Shown: piece after piece, positions 9,032 to 17,676 of the stretch
Numbering within the stretch: position 1 is the first letter of the stretch
Layout of the letters: each line of letters opens with the position of its first letter
Assembly (NCBI GenBank): GCA_020636535.1
Contig: JACJXT010000013.1
Location: 248,001 to 312,000, forward strand
Source: Chitinophagales bacterium
GTDB lineage: Bacteria; Bacteroidota; Bacteroidia; Chitinophagales; JADIYW01
Reading direction: 5' to 3'
DNA length: 64,000 nucleotides
The notes under the pieces: model-generated
Told to the model about the DNA's origin: nothing
Seen by the model: the letters and a program-made list of their open reading frames with translations, nothing else
Database searches by the model: none
Translations under genes and position numbers: made by a program

Positions 9032-9138
9032 ATAAATATATTTTATTTGTTAATACTAAAAATCGAAAATCTGTACAAAGATACACATTCTCTAATGTAT
9101 TAACACAAAGTTTACAAAAAATGTTCCGTTAAAAATTA

Positions 9139-9441
9139 TTATTTACCCAATGCAGCTAATTGCTTTATGTTTTCTAGCACTATAACAATGTCTTGTTTTA
9201 TTTTTTCAACATCAGGTAAATTGTATTGTCTGCTTACTTCGTCGTATTTAAACCTTACATTTTGTTGTAGCTGTTCTACTTCTGTTTGTATTTTATAAGA
9301 AATATCGGTAACAATTCGCCTTCCTTCTTCTTGAGTATAATCGTTATTCTGAATTAAATCTTCAGTCAATTCTTTTAACTTATCTTGTAGTAACGACAAA
9401 GCACCGACTACATTATACAATTGATTTTCAAATTTACTCAT
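9139..9441 (-). CDS. Small coiled-coil protein of unknown function
   Basis: I do not recognise a named family. The 100-residue product is hydrophilic and almost entirely helical in appearance, with leucine and isoleucine spacing suggesting a coiled coil (LLQDKLKELTEDLIQ, IVTDISYKIQTEVEQLQQNV, VEKIKQDIVIVLENIKQL). It has no signal peptide or membrane segment. It lies alone between icd and the divergent recJ, and starts at ATG with an AT-rich leader. Length and helicity resemble phasin-like or other small structural proteins, but that is not supported by any diagnostic motif. Confidence 0.65.
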   Translation of the reverse strand: MSKFENQLYNVVGALSLLQDKLKELTEDLIQNNDYTQEEGRRIVTDISYKIQTEVEQLQQNVRFKYDEVSRQYNLPDVEKIKQDIVIVLENIKQLAALGK

Positions 9442-9524
9442 ACTTCAAAGATAAATGCTATTCATTAAATTGGCATTAAGTGAATGATAAAAAACAAAAA
9501 AAAGATATAATAGGTACAATTTTG

Positions 9525-9532
9525 TATCTTTG
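9525..9532 (+). promoter_or_regulatory. -7 box of recJ-lptB
   Basis: TATCTTTG is an exact match to the Bacteroidota -7 element TAnnTTTG. It ends only five bases before the recJ ATG, implying a very short or absent 5' leader. Confidence 0.6.
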
Positions 9533-9537
9533 AATTT

Positions 9538-11238
9538 ATGTCTGTAAACAAACGATGGATTTACTTAGAAGCTGATGAAAATAAAGTGGCACACTTACAG
9601 GAAGTACTAAAAATTAATCCAATTTTATGTAAATTATTGGTTTTAAGAGGAATAACTACTTTTGAAGAAGCAGAAAACTTTTTCAGACCAAAACTAGAAC
9701 AATTACACAATCCATTCTTAATGAAAGATATGGATAAAGCGATAGATAGAATTGAAAAAGCAATGACTAATAATGAGAAAGTTCTTATTTATGGCGATTA
9801 TGATGTAGATGGCACAACTTCTGTTGCTTTAGTATATTCTTATTTTATTAATACATATACTAATTTAGAATATTATATTCCTGATAGATATACAGAAGGT
9901 TATGGAATTTCCTTGCAAGGAATTGATTACGCAGCTGAGAATAATTTCTCATTGATTATTGCATTGGATTGTGGCATTAAAGCAAGGGAACAAGTAGATT
10001 ATGCTAAAAGCAAAAACATAGATTTTATTATTTGTGACCATCACTTACCAGACGAAACTTTACCTAATGCAGTAGCTATTTTAAATCCTAAGCAAAAAGA
10101 CTGTACTTATCCTTATAAAGATTTAAGTGGTTGTGGTATTGGTTTTAAACTAGCACAAGCATACGCAGAAAAACATCAGTTAGATAAAACCAATTTGAAT
10201 AATCAATTAGATTTAGTCGCAACAAGTATTGCTTCTGATTTAGTACCTATTACTGGCGAAAATAGAATTTTAGCAAAATTTGGTGTAGAACAAGTCAATA
10301 AAGCACCAAGAGCAGGAATTAAAGCTTTACTAAAAGAGTTAAAACTCAACAGAAAACTAGAAATTTCTGATTTGGTATTTATTATTGGTCCTAGAATAAA
10401 TGCTGCTGGAAGAATTGCTCATGGTTCGGAAGCAGTTGAACTGTTAATAGCCAAAAATTTGACAGAAGCGTTTACCAAAATAAAAAAAGTACAACAAAAC
10501 AATGACAATAGAAAAGAAATGGACAAATCTATTACAGATGAAGCATTTGCCATTCTAAAAAACAACGACACTTATAAAAACAGAAAATCTACGGTATTAT
10601 ATCAAGAGCATTGGCACAAAGGCGTTATTGGTATTGTAGCATCAAGGTTGATAGAAAAATACCATAAGCCAACTGTAATTTTAGCAGCATCAAACGGAAA
10701 AGCAGTTGGTAGTGCTAGGTCAGTTCCTGGTTTTGATTTACATGATGCTATTGAACAATGTGCCGACTTGCTAGAAAAATTTGGTGGACATAAATACGCT
10801 GCTGGTTTAACTATCGAAATTGAAAATATTCCTGCTTTTATAGAAAAGTTTGAAAATATTGTTGCTAGTAATATCAAAGATGAAATGCTCATCACGCCAA
10901 TAGAAATTGATGCCGAAATAGAACTGTCAGACATCAACGAAAAGTTTTTTAATATTATACAACAAATGGCTCCTTTTGGACCACAAAATATGCAACCTAC
11001 CTTTGTTACTAAAAATGTATACGATACAGGTTTTAGCAAAATCGTAAAAAAAGAACATTTAAAAATAAGTATTATGAAAGATGCCGATAATCCTATTAAT
11101 GGCATAGGTTTTGGTATGGCATACTTATATAAAAATATAATTCAACAAAAAGATACTTTTGATATTTGCTATCACTTGTGTAAGAATAGTTGGAACGGAC
11201 AAGAAAAAATAGAATTACGCATAAAAGATATTCAGTAG
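9538..11238 (+). CDS. recJ: Single-stranded-DNA-specific exonuclease RecJ
   Basis: This 5'-3' ssDNA exonuclease acts in recombinational and mismatch repair. The 566-residue length is typical. The DHH phosphoesterase core is clear: IYGDYDVDGTTSVALVY (motif I), ALDCGIKAREQ, ICDHHLPDETLP with the DHH triplet, and SGCGIGFKLAQA. The DHHA1 domain follows, with GRIAHGSEAVELLIA, HKGVIGIVASRLIEKY, SARSVPGFDLHDAIE and KFGGHKYAAGLTIE. A C-terminal OB-like region ends the protein. The stop codon overlaps the GTG start of lptB by one base, so the two are co-transcribed. Confidence 0.96.
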   Translation: MSVNKRWIYLEADENKVAHLQEVLKINPILCKLLVLRGITTFEEAENFFRPKLEQLHNPFLMKDMDKAIDRIEKAMTNNEKVLIYGDYDVDGTTSVALVYSYFINTYTNLEYYIPDRYTEGYGISLQGIDYAAENNFSLIIALDCGIKAREQVDYAKSKNIDFIICDHHLPDETLPNAVAILNPKQKDCTYPYKDLSGCGIGFKLAQAYAEKHQLDKTNLNNQLDLVATSIASDLVPITGENRILAKFGVEQVNKAPRAGIKALLKELKLNRKLEISDLVFIIGPRINAAGRIAHGSEAVELLIAKNLTEAFTKIKKVQQNNDNRKEMDKSITDEAFAILKNNDTYKNRKSTVLYQEHWHKGVIGIVASRLIEKYHKPTVILAASNGKAVGSARSVPGFDLHDAIEQCADLLEKFGGHKYAAGLTIEIENIPAFIEKFENIVASNIKDEMLITPIEIDAEIELSDINEKFFNIIQQMAPFGPQNMQPTFVTKNVYDTGFSKIVKKEHLKISIMKDADNPINGIGFGMAYLYKNIIQQKDTFDICYHLCKNSWNGQEKIELRIKDIQ

Positions 11239-11987
11239 TGAAATTAATTGCATCACATTTAGTAAAAATATACAATAGCAGAAAAGTAGTTAATGATGTT
11301 TCTCTAGAAGTCAATCAAGGAGAAATTGTAGGATTACTAGGGCCAAATGGTGCAGGAAAAACCACTTCTTTTTATATGACAACAGGTTTAGTAAAACCAG
11401 ATAGTGGCAAAGTATATCTAAACGAACAAGATATTTCTACTATGGCAATGTATAAAAGAGCTAAATTAGGTATTGGTTATTTACCACAAGAAAACTCAGT
11501 ATTTCGTTCACTTTCTGTCGAAGACAATATAAAAGCTATTTTAGAATTTAGACCAATAAGCAAGCAAGCACAAAAAGATAAACTAGAAGATTTATTAAAT
11601 GAATTTGGCTTAACACACATTAGAAAAACCAAAGGCAAATTACTTTCTGGTGGTGAAAGACGAAGAACAGAAATTGCAAGAGCATTAGCTTCCGATCCAA
11701 AATTTATTTTGTTAGATGAACCTTTCGCAGGAATTGATCCAATTGCAGTAGAAGACATACAATACATTGTAGCCAAACTAAAGTTTAAAAATATTGGTAT
11801 ACTAATTACCGACCATAATGTACAAGAAACACTGTCTATTACAGATAGAGCATATTTAATGTTTGAAGGAAAATTACTAAAACAAGGCACAGCAGAAGAG
11901 CTTGCTAGCGATGAACAAGTTAAAAAAGTATATTTAGGAGAACAGTTTGAACTCAAACGAAAACAAATTAATCTAGACAACAGATAA
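11238..11987 (+). CDS. lptB: LPS export ABC transporter ATP-binding protein LptB
   Basis: This is the cytoplasmic ATPase of LptB2FG, which extracts lipopolysaccharide from the inner membrane for the Lpt bridge. The product has 249 residues starting at GTG, whose G is the last base of the recJ stop codon; a longer frame from 11190 lies inside recJ and lacks homology. Walker A is GLLGPNGAGKTTSFY, the Q-loop is GIGYLPQENSVFRSL, the signature is LLSGGERRRTEIARAL, Walker B is FILLDEPFAGIDP, and the switch His is in ILITDHNVQETL. The GYLPQE-SVFR and LSGGERRR patterns are characteristic of LptB. No lptF, lptG, lptA or lptC is in the window. Confidence 0.95.
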   Translation: MKLIASHLVKIYNSRKVVNDVSLEVNQGEIVGLLGPNGAGKTTSFYMTTGLVKPDSGKVYLNEQDISTMAMYKRAKLGIGYLPQENSVFRSLSVEDNIKAILEFRPISKQAQKDKLEDLLNEFGLTHIRKTKGKLLSGGERRRTEIARALASDPKFILLDEPFAGIDPIAVEDIQYIVAKLKFKNIGILITDHNVQETLSITDRAYLMFEGKLLKQGTAEELASDEQVKKVYLGEQFELKRKQINLDNR

Positions 11988-12171
11988 ACTTTTTTAGAAA
12001 CGACTTTCAATAAATTTAGAGCTAAACAATGCAAAAGAATAAAGCTGTTTAGAATACTATTTTAGTATAAATACAAGAATAGCATACACTACAAAATAGT
12101 TAATAACACTTGTTTTTAAGTTTTTGGTTTGATTTTTGACAATATCAATTCTAAAAACAGATATTTGCAGC

Positions 12172-13107
12172 ATGAAAAATATATTTTTGATTGGACTTGT
12201 GCTTTTTACATCACTATTTGCTAAAGCACAAAACATAGATGGAAAATGGAGAGGCACATTCATAATGTATGTTCATAATGTATTTGAAGTAGAAATGGAT
12301 TTAAAGAAACTACCTGGCGATATTTTTTCTGCTCAACTAAAAATTACCGATGGTACATATAAAGGCACTTATCAAATAAGTGGAAATATTTGCAACGGAA
12401 AGAACCTAGAAATTACTGCCATTATTCTATTAAAAGAAAGTGGTGGTTCAAATTGGATTGATTGTTTAAATGGTACTTGGGATTTAAGCGACGACCAAAA
12501 TGTATTGTCCTTTGTAGATAACTGGAAAACTGCCAACAACGGAAACTATAGCAAATGTAAAATTCGTTTTGTACAAAGCGATATGTTTCAGTGTTTGCGT
12601 TCTGCCTACTTATATAAAGTAAACTACGAGCAACAAATTAATGCATTCGACAATCTTTGGAATAAATATGAAAAACTAGCCAAAGAAAAACCAGAAAAAG
12701 TAAAAGAAACTTATATTGTAGAAAAAACAGAAGCTAAAAAACCAGTTATTGCTACATATAAAGATGTAGCCAATAGAACTGTAGAAGCCAAAAATTCTAT
12801 AGAAGTTACTAGTAAAACTATTACAATTGAATATTGGGATAGATTTAATGTCGATGGCGATTCAATTTCGCTATACTTAAATGATGTGCCAATTTTAGAA
12901 GAAGTAGAATTAAGAAAAACAAAAAATAGTATTACTGTTGATTTACAAGATGGCGAAAACTTCTTGATTTTACATGCATTAAACTTAGGAACAGAACCAC
13001 CCAATACAGCATCAATTACTATTAAAGATGGAAAAAAAATACAAAATGTAATGCTTTATTCTGATATGCAAAAAAGTGGTGCATTAAAAATAACACTCAA
13101 AAAGTAG
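12172..13107 (+). CDS. Secreted protein of unknown function
   Basis: The 311-residue product has a Sec signal peptide (MKNIFLIGLVLFTSLFAKA, cleavage before QNIDG). The start is taken at the ATG at 12172, which gives a proper signal peptide; an upstream frame extension to 12136 would bury it. The first ~130 residues (IDGKWRGTFIMY, TYKGTYQISGN, LNGTWDLSDDQNVLSFV) look like a small beta-barrel of the kind seen in extracytoplasmic sensing domains. The C-terminal ~90 residues (TITIEYWDRFNVDGDSISLY to GALKITLKK) are beta-rich with DGD and QDGEN turns, resembling a C-terminal adhesion or binding domain. Periplasmic or cell-surface location is inferred. Confidence 0.75.
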   Translation: MKNIFLIGLVLFTSLFAKAQNIDGKWRGTFIMYVHNVFEVEMDLKKLPGDIFSAQLKITDGTYKGTYQISGNICNGKNLEITAIILLKESGGSNWIDCLNGTWDLSDDQNVLSFVDNWKTANNGNYSKCKIRFVQSDMFQCLRSAYLYKVNYEQQINAFDNLWNKYEKLAKEKPEKVKETYIVEKTEAKKPVIATYKDVANRTVEAKNSIEVTSKTITIEYWDRFNVDGDSISLYLNDVPILEEVELRKTKNSITVDLQDGENFLILHALNLGTEPPNTASITIKDGKKIQNVMLYSDMQKSGALKITLKK

Positions 13108-13136
13108 CTTTGCTAAAATAAACTTAAACTAGAACA

Positions 13137-13167
13137 TTGGCATTTTCAATAAAATATTGTATCTTTG
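13137..13167 (+). promoter_or_regulatory. Promoter of rpmE2
   Basis: TTGG at 13137-13140 and TATCTTTG at 13160-13167 are spaced about 20 bases apart and match the Bacteroidota -33/-7 consensus. The L31 start codon lies 19 bases downstream of the -7 box. Confidence 0.65.
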
Positions 13168-13186
13168 TGGCTCAAATTTTTAAAAG

Positions 13187-13438
13187 ATGAAAAAAGACAT
13201 ACATCCTAAAGAATATAGAACAGTAGTATTTAAAGATTTTTCTTGCGATTATACTTTTTTAGGCAAATCATGTGCTGCAACTAAAGATACGATTACTTGG
13301 GAAGACGGTAACGAATATCCACTAGTAAAATTAGAAATCTCTAATATGTCACATCCATATTATACAGGAAAAATGAAATTTGTTGATACTGCTGGTAGAA
13401 TTGACAAATTCAATAAAAAATACGCTAAGAAAAAATAA
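13187..13438 (+). CDS. rpmE2: 50S ribosomal protein L31, type B
   Basis: The product has 83 residues and opens MKKDIHPKEYRTVVFKDFSC. It is the longer type-B (zinc-independent) L31, which lacks the CxxC zinc ligand pairs and has the TITWEDGNEYPLVKLEISNMSHPYYTGK core. It binds the large subunit near the central protuberance. It stands alone between a promoter at 13137-13167 and a terminator at 13459-13487, so it is a monocistronic gene. Confidence 0.96.
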   Translation: MKKDIHPKEYRTVVFKDFSCDYTFLGKSCAATKDTITWEDGNEYPLVKLEISNMSHPYYTGKMKFVDTAGRIDKFNKKYAKKK

Positions 13439-13458
13439 TTTTCGTCTAGCAAAGTATA

Positions 13459-13487
13459 AGTCCCAATTTTTGTTGGGACTTTTTTTA
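13459..13487 (+). terminator. Rho-independent terminator after rpmE2
   Basis: The stem AGTCCCAA/TTGGGACT, with a 6-base loop, is followed by seven Ts. It lies 20 bases after the L31 stop and about 10 bases before the next gene's ATG. Confidence 0.88.
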
Positions 13488-13497
13488 TTTTTACACC

Positions 13498-14673
13498 ATG
13501 CAATTCCAAAACATCGTTTTATTTGATGCTCATCAATGGCAACAAATGCTTCCACTTTCGTTCATGCGTTCTGTAGCCGATTGCAGAATTGGCATCTTAA
13601 CCATTAAAGAAAAATATGAACATTACTTCAAACAAGACATTGGTATACTTACGCAAAACTATCTTCAAGCAAAATATAAATTAGAAGAAAAATCAAGTAC
13701 TACAATATATATTAACAGTGCAATAGTTCCAAATTTAGATTACTTACAACAGCTAGAAACCATACAAAAAAACATAGTGTATGTTAATCAAAATCAAGAA
13801 ATATTATTTTTTATTTCAGATGATGATTATACTTCGCTAGAAGCACTCAATCACTCAATTAACTCATTACAAAAAAACAATTACAATAAAAATATTACTA
13901 TTCTTAATTTTCCATGGGATATTTTTTCGTACAATCACCAAGCCATTCATAATGATATTGAATTAATGCAACTACAACCAAATGCAGATGCTTTATCAAC
14001 TACTAATAATATTGCAGGACACAATAATATTTATGTTGGAGAAAATGTACAAGCAGATTTTAGTACCATTAATGCTACCAAAGGAAAAGTTTTTATAGGC
14101 AATCATGCAACCATTATGGAAGGCAGTTTAATTCGTGGCAGTTTTGCTTTATGTCATGATGCAACACTAAAAATGGGTGCTAAAATTTACGAAGCCACTA
14201 CCATTGGACCACATTGCAAAGTTGGCGGAGAAATTAGCAACAGTGTAATTTTTGGTTATAGCAACAAAGCACACGATGGTTACTTAGGCAATAGTGTGCT
14301 TGCAGAATGGTGCAACTTAGGTGCAGATACCAACAACTCTAACTTAAAAAACAACTATAGCAAAGTAAAAGCATATAGCTATACAAGTAATAATTACATC
14401 AATACCAATTTACAATTTTGCGGATTGATTATGGCAGACCATAGCAAAGCAGCTATTAACACTGCATTTAATACAGGAACCGTTGTAGGTGTATTTGCAA
14501 ACATTTTTGACGCTGGACTAACACCAAAACACATTCCTAATTTTGCTTGGGGAAATAGTGCTAAGTTTGAATTAAACAAAGCCATAGAAGTAGCGACCAA
14601 AGTAATGCAACGAAGAAATATTGATTTATCCAACATAGAACATAAAATAATAGAATATTTATATAATATTTAG
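13498..14673 (+). CDS. GlmU-like putative sugar nucleotidyltransferase
   Basis: This 391-residue protein belongs to the Bacteroidota GlmU-like family, thought to make UDP-sugar precursors. The N-terminal half (IVLFDAHQWQQMLPLSFMRSVADCRIGILTIKEKYEH) is a divergent nucleotidyltransferase domain that lacks the usual GxGTRM loop. The C-terminal half is a left-handed beta-helix acyltransferase-type domain with hexapeptide spacing (GHNNIYVGENV, GKVFIGNHATIMEGSLIRG, TTIGPHCKVGGEISNSVIFGYSNKAHDGYLGNSVLAEW). Substrate is inferred. It begins shortly after the rpmE2 terminator and is followed by a MITE-like element. Confidence 0.85.
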   Translation: MQFQNIVLFDAHQWQQMLPLSFMRSVADCRIGILTIKEKYEHYFKQDIGILTQNYLQAKYKLEEKSSTTIYINSAIVPNLDYLQQLETIQKNIVYVNQNQEILFFISDDDYTSLEALNHSINSLQKNNYNKNITILNFPWDIFSYNHQAIHNDIELMQLQPNADALSTTNNIAGHNNIYVGENVQADFSTINATKGKVFIGNHATIMEGSLIRGSFALCHDATLKMGAKIYEATTIGPHCKVGGEISNSVIFGYSNKAHDGYLGNSVLAEWCNLGADTNNSNLKNNYSKVKAYSYTSNNYINTNLQFCGLIMADHSKAAINTAFNTGTVVGVFANIFDAGLTPKHIPNFAWGNSAKFELNKAIEVATKVMQRRNIDLSNIEHKIIEYLYNI

Positions 14674-14718
14674 TTATTCGTTATTAAACCACTTGTTATT
14701 AGGTCAATATAATTATTA

Positions 14719-14932
14719 ACCTAAGTTCGGTTTTAAAAACACCCAAAAATATTATAAGTGCTTGATTTATATTGTACTCGTTGCATATCTTAGTAACTTA
14801 ATAAGTGCCTAGCACTTCAACCTTAATAGAAAATTCATAAAATACAGCGTAGTTGTATCAGCTTTAATATCTGTTTAAATCTAAATTATTGATAAACAGT
14901 ATTTTACAATAACTTTTAAACCGAACTCAGAT
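14719..14932. mobile_element. MITE-like element A (214 bp)
   Basis: This non-coding element is bounded by inverted repeats: acctaagttcggttt at the left and aaaccgaactcagat at the right, 13 of 15 positions matching. A TA dinucleotide flanks each end (14717-14718 and 14933-14934), as expected of a TA target duplication. Element B at 31874-32423 has the same ends with a different interior. With no transposase inside, this fits a MITE mobilised in trans, possibly by an IS630/Tc1-type enzyme that is not in this window. Confidence 0.72.
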
Positions 14933-14934
14933 TA

Positions 14935-15165
14935 TTAGTTATCGTCATTACAAATTTTGTGAAGCATGAACAAAAATGTGACAATCTATATTGGTATAAT
15001 ATAGCTTCGTAAACTCAATATGACGGTTGAAAGTAAGAGATAGCGTCGTCCTACTTCCTCGCTAGAACAAAATGTATTAGTACTAAATAATGAATAGAAT
15101 CAGAGTTAAAGTAATCGTAATTATCATTTTCTAACAAATGCATTCATTTATATCTAAAAATGGTT
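14935..15165. other. Intergenic region between element A and tRNA-Arg
   Basis: There is no gene here. It contains a degenerate REP-like inverted repeat: ATCGTCATT near 14942 and AATATGACGG near 15018 face each other. The rest is AT-rich with no recognised signal. Confidence 0.4.
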
Positions 15166-15173
15166 ATCTTTGC
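15166..15173 (+). promoter_or_regulatory. -7 box upstream of tRNA-Arg
   Basis: TATCTTTG, an exact TAnnTTTG match, sits 35 bases before the mature tRNA 5' end. No clear -33 TTTG is seen at the expected spacing. Confidence 0.45.
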
Positions 15174-15208
15174 CAACCAAATTTATTGGTGTTCTTTAAA
15201 ATATAAAT

Positions 15209-15282
15209 GGACTCGTAGCATAACTGGATAGTGCACTAGATTACGGCTCTAGAGGTTGGGGGTTCGACTCCCTCCGAGTTCA
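15209..15282 (+). tRNA. tRNA-Arg (anticodon ACG)
   Basis: A full cloverleaf can be drawn. The acceptor stem is GGACTCG/CGAGTTC with one G-U pair, the D-stem GCAT/GTGC, and the anticodon stem CTAGA/TCTAG around the loop TTACGGC, giving anticodon ACG at 15243-15245. The T-arm contains GGTTCGACTC. The discriminator is A and CCA is not encoded. A34 would be modified to inosine to read CGU, CGC and CGA. Confidence 0.97.
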
Positions 15283-15402
15283 TTTTTTTTATTTTTTCAT
15301 ACCACTAGATAAATTCAGCAATTAAAATATTATTAAATGAGTTGAAAATCATACGAAATTATTTTTTTTTCGTATCTTCGCACTCCGAAAAATAGGTAAA
15401 TT

Positions 15403-16092
15403 ATGTACGCAGTTGTAGAAATAGGTGGTCATCAATACAAAGTAGCAACAAAAAAAGAGTTGTATGTGTATAACTTAGGTGGCAACGCTGGAGATAAAGT
15501 TGTTTTTGATAAAGTATTGATGCTGTCATCTGATGCTGGAGTTCAAGTAGGAACACCAACTGTAAGTGGTGCAGCAATTAGTGCTACTATACAAGAACAT
15601 CTTAAAGATGATAAAGTAATCGTTTTCAAGAAAAAAAGAAGAAAAGGATATAAAGTAAAAAATGGTTTCCGTCAGTCTTTAACTAAAATAGTGGTAGATA
15701 GCATTGCTACAGATGGAAGTATTAAAAGCGAAGCTAAACCAGCTAAAAAAGCTACTCCAAAAGTAGAAAAGAAAACAGAAGAAGCAGTAGTTGCTAAAGC
15801 GGAAGCTCCTAAAAAATCTACTAAAAAAGCAGATAGTGGCGACGATTTAACTAAGATTGAAGGTATTGGTCCTAAAATTGCAGGTTTATTTGTTGATGCT
15901 GGTATTGATTCGTTTGCTAAATTAGCTACTGCAGATGTAGAACAATTAAAAGCAATTTTAGAAGAAGCTGGTAGCAGATACAAAATGCACGATCCAACTA
16001 CTTGGCCTCAACAAGCTGATTTAGCAGCTAATGGTAAATGGGACGAGTTAAAAGTGCTTCAAGATGAATTAAATGGTGGAAGACCTGAATAA
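15403..16092 (+). CDS. rplU: 50S ribosomal protein L21 with C-terminal helix-hairpin-helix extension
   Basis: Residues 1-103 are a complete L21 (MYAVVEIGGHQYKVATKKEL, VFKKKRRKGYKVKNGFRQSLTKI). A Lys/Ala/Glu-rich linker follows at about 104-145, and then an ~80-residue domain with GDDLTKIEGIGPKIAGLFVD, a helix-hairpin-helix motif, ending PTTWPQQADLAANGKWDELK. At 229 residues it is twice the usual L21. Fused L21s of this type are known in Bacteroidota. The extra domain may contact nucleic acid; its role is not established. It forms an operon with rpmA, 34 bases downstream. Confidence 0.95.
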   Translation: MYAVVEIGGHQYKVATKKELYVYNLGGNAGDKVVFDKVLMLSSDAGVQVGTPTVSGAAISATIQEHLKDDKVIVFKKKRRKGYKVKNGFRQSLTKIVVDSIATDGSIKSEAKPAKKATPKVEKKTEEAVVAKAEAPKKSTKKADSGDDLTKIEGIGPKIAGLFVDAGIDSFAKLATADVEQLKAILEEAGSRYKMHDPTTWPQQADLAANGKWDELKVLQDELNGGRPE

Positions 16093-16126
16093 TAAAACAG
16101 ATTATAAACTATAAAAAATATAAATC

Positions 16127-16378
16127 ATGGCTCATAAGAAAGGTGTCGGTAGTTCGAAAAACGGTAGAGAATCACATAGTAAACGATTAGGTGTTAAAAA
16201 ATTTGGTGGCGAAGCAGTTATTGCTGGTAACATCATCATCAGACAAAGAGGCACTAAATATCATCCAGGAAATGGCGTTGGTATTGGAAAAGACCACACT
16301 ATTTTTGCTTTGGTAGATGGAAGTGTAATCTTTAAAAAAGGAAATAAAGACAGAACTTTTGTACATGTAGAAGCTTAA
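16127..16378 (+). CDS. rpmA: 50S ribosomal protein L27
   Basis: The protein has 83 residues and opens MAHKKGVGSSKNGRESHSKRLGVKKFGGE, the standard L27 N-terminus that reaches the peptidyl-transferase centre. IIRQRGTKYHPGNGVGIGKDHTIFAL is the family core. No N-terminal propeptide of the Firmicutes kind is present. It is the second gene of the rplU-rpmA operon and is closed by a terminator at 16405-16434. Confidence 0.97.
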   Translation: MAHKKGVGSSKNGRESHSKRLGVKKFGGEAVIAGNIIIRQRGTKYHPGNGVGIGKDHTIFALVDGSVIFKKGNKDRTFVHVEA

Positions 16379-16404
16379 TATCTATTGTACTAAAAAAACA
16401 TACA

Positions 16405-16434
16405 GCCACTTCATTAAAAGAAGTGGCTTTTTTA
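16405..16434 (+). terminator. Rho-independent terminator after rplU-rpmA
   Basis: The stem GCCACTTC/GAAGTGGC, with a 7-base loop, is followed by TTTTTT. Confidence 0.88.
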
Positions 16435-16456
16435 ATTTAAGCAAAATAAAAATCTC

Positions 16457-17338
16457 ATGAAAAAATATAGTCTACTCATTATACTACTGTTTACTTATGC
16501 TATAGGTTTTACACATCAAAATATATCAAAACCTATTGAAATTCCTTTTACACTAACGCCAAATGGTCATATTATGATTAAAGCAACCGTTAATGGTGTT
16601 GAAGGCAATTTTGTTTTTGATACTGGTGCTGGATTAAATATGGTAACTAAAAAGTTTGCAGACAAAGTAGGTAATTTAGAACCAACCAATCATTTTCATA
16701 CTGGACACAGAGCTACTGGCGAAGCTTTAGAAACAGATTTATGGATTGCAAATACTTTAGCTATTAATGACTTTATGGTAGCATCATCTATTTTTTCTGT
16801 ATTTGATGTTGATTTTCCTTTAGATGGTTTGATTTCACTAACACCTTTTATAGATCAACCAATTACTATAGATTTTGAAAACAAAAAATTAGTGATTGAA
16901 AGTAAAAAATCGTTTAAGCGTATTGTTAGCAATGAAGAATTTGAAATGCCTTTACTCATTGCTAATGACAAAGATATTGTTATTGATATTGCTACAACTG
17001 TAAAGCTAAATGATACGCTTCTTTTAAATGTTAATTTAGATAGTGGTGCTGGTTTTGATGTATATCGTTTTAGTTCAAGATATATGAAAACACTTAACAT
17101 AGACAAAAACACAGTAAAAAGTATTTATAAACCAAGTGATTTTAAACCTGAAGAAGGTAATACTTACTACACTACTACCCTATCAAAAATGACAGATATT
17201 AACCAGAATACTAGTGTTAATGATTTTAAAGTTACTTTTATAGATGGTCTAATTTACGAAGGCATTACTAGTATTAATTGGATTGGCAAAAAAATGACCA
17301 TCGATATTCAAAATAAAAGATTGTGTGTAAAGCAATAA
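16457..17338 (+). CDS. Secreted retropepsin-like aspartyl protease family protein
   Basis: The 293-residue product has a Sec signal (MKKYSLLIILLFTYAIGFTH). Two retropepsin-like lobes follow. The first has NFVFDTGAGLNMVTKKFAD, with the catalytic-type DTG at residues 55-57. The second has LLLNVNLDSGAGFDVYRF, a DSG near residue 196. Two Asp-containing motifs in one chain suggest a single-chain, pepsin-like arrangement of two retropepsin halves. Location is periplasm or outer membrane, inferred from the signal. Substrate is unknown. It sits alone downstream of the L27 terminator. Confidence 0.82.
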   Translation: MKKYSLLIILLFTYAIGFTHQNISKPIEIPFTLTPNGHIMIKATVNGVEGNFVFDTGAGLNMVTKKFADKVGNLEPTNHFHTGHRATGEALETDLWIANTLAINDFMVASSIFSVFDVDFPLDGLISLTPFIDQPITIDFENKKLVIESKKSFKRIVSNEEFEMPLLIANDKDIVIDIATTVKLNDTLLLNVNLDSGAGFDVYRFSSRYMKTLNIDKNTVKSIYKPSDFKPEEGNTYYTTTLSKMTDINQNTSVNDFKVTFIDGLIYEGITSINWIGKKMTIDIQNKRLCVKQ

Positions 17339-17676
17339 TTTTTAAGGTCTTATATCATTAATTAGTCGTATTTTTTATTTGGATTTCTCTTTTGATGAAA
17401 GACTATTGTTTTTGAGCTTTACCAAAAGAAAAGTGCGTAAAACCTTAATCTTATTAACCATTTATTTCTAAAGATAAAAAGCTTGGCATAGTTACGCCTC
17501 TTTTTCTACAAAAACAGATTCCGAAATATGCCTTTTCGTAGACAGGCAAGTTAGGAAAGAATTAGTCAAAACGCTTCTCCATCCTAAATTCATTCCTGTA
17601 TCTTTTTGTTATAAAACATTATTTGATGAACGAATTAAATTTCAGATTCTGTATCTTTACACTATAATTTTAATCA
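17339..17676. other. Intergenic region with degraded repeat-like sequence
   Basis: No frame of interest is open. The stretch 17385-17600 (TCTTTTGATGAAAGACTATTG, then AAAAGAAAAGTGCG, and AGTTACGCCTCTTTTTCT further on) resembles a decayed copy of long intergenic repeats common in this phylum. A candidate -7 box, TATCTTTA, lies near 17651, before purC. Confidence 0.35.

Noticed and set aside
10602..11105. 167-codon antisense frame in recJ
   Set aside because: Shadow of the strongly conserved recJ frame; the composition is hydrophobic by chance of AT-rich antisense reading.
11190..11237. Upstream extension of lptB inside recJ
   Set aside because: It shows no similarity to LptB, and a GTG at the recJ stop codon gives the expected N-terminus.
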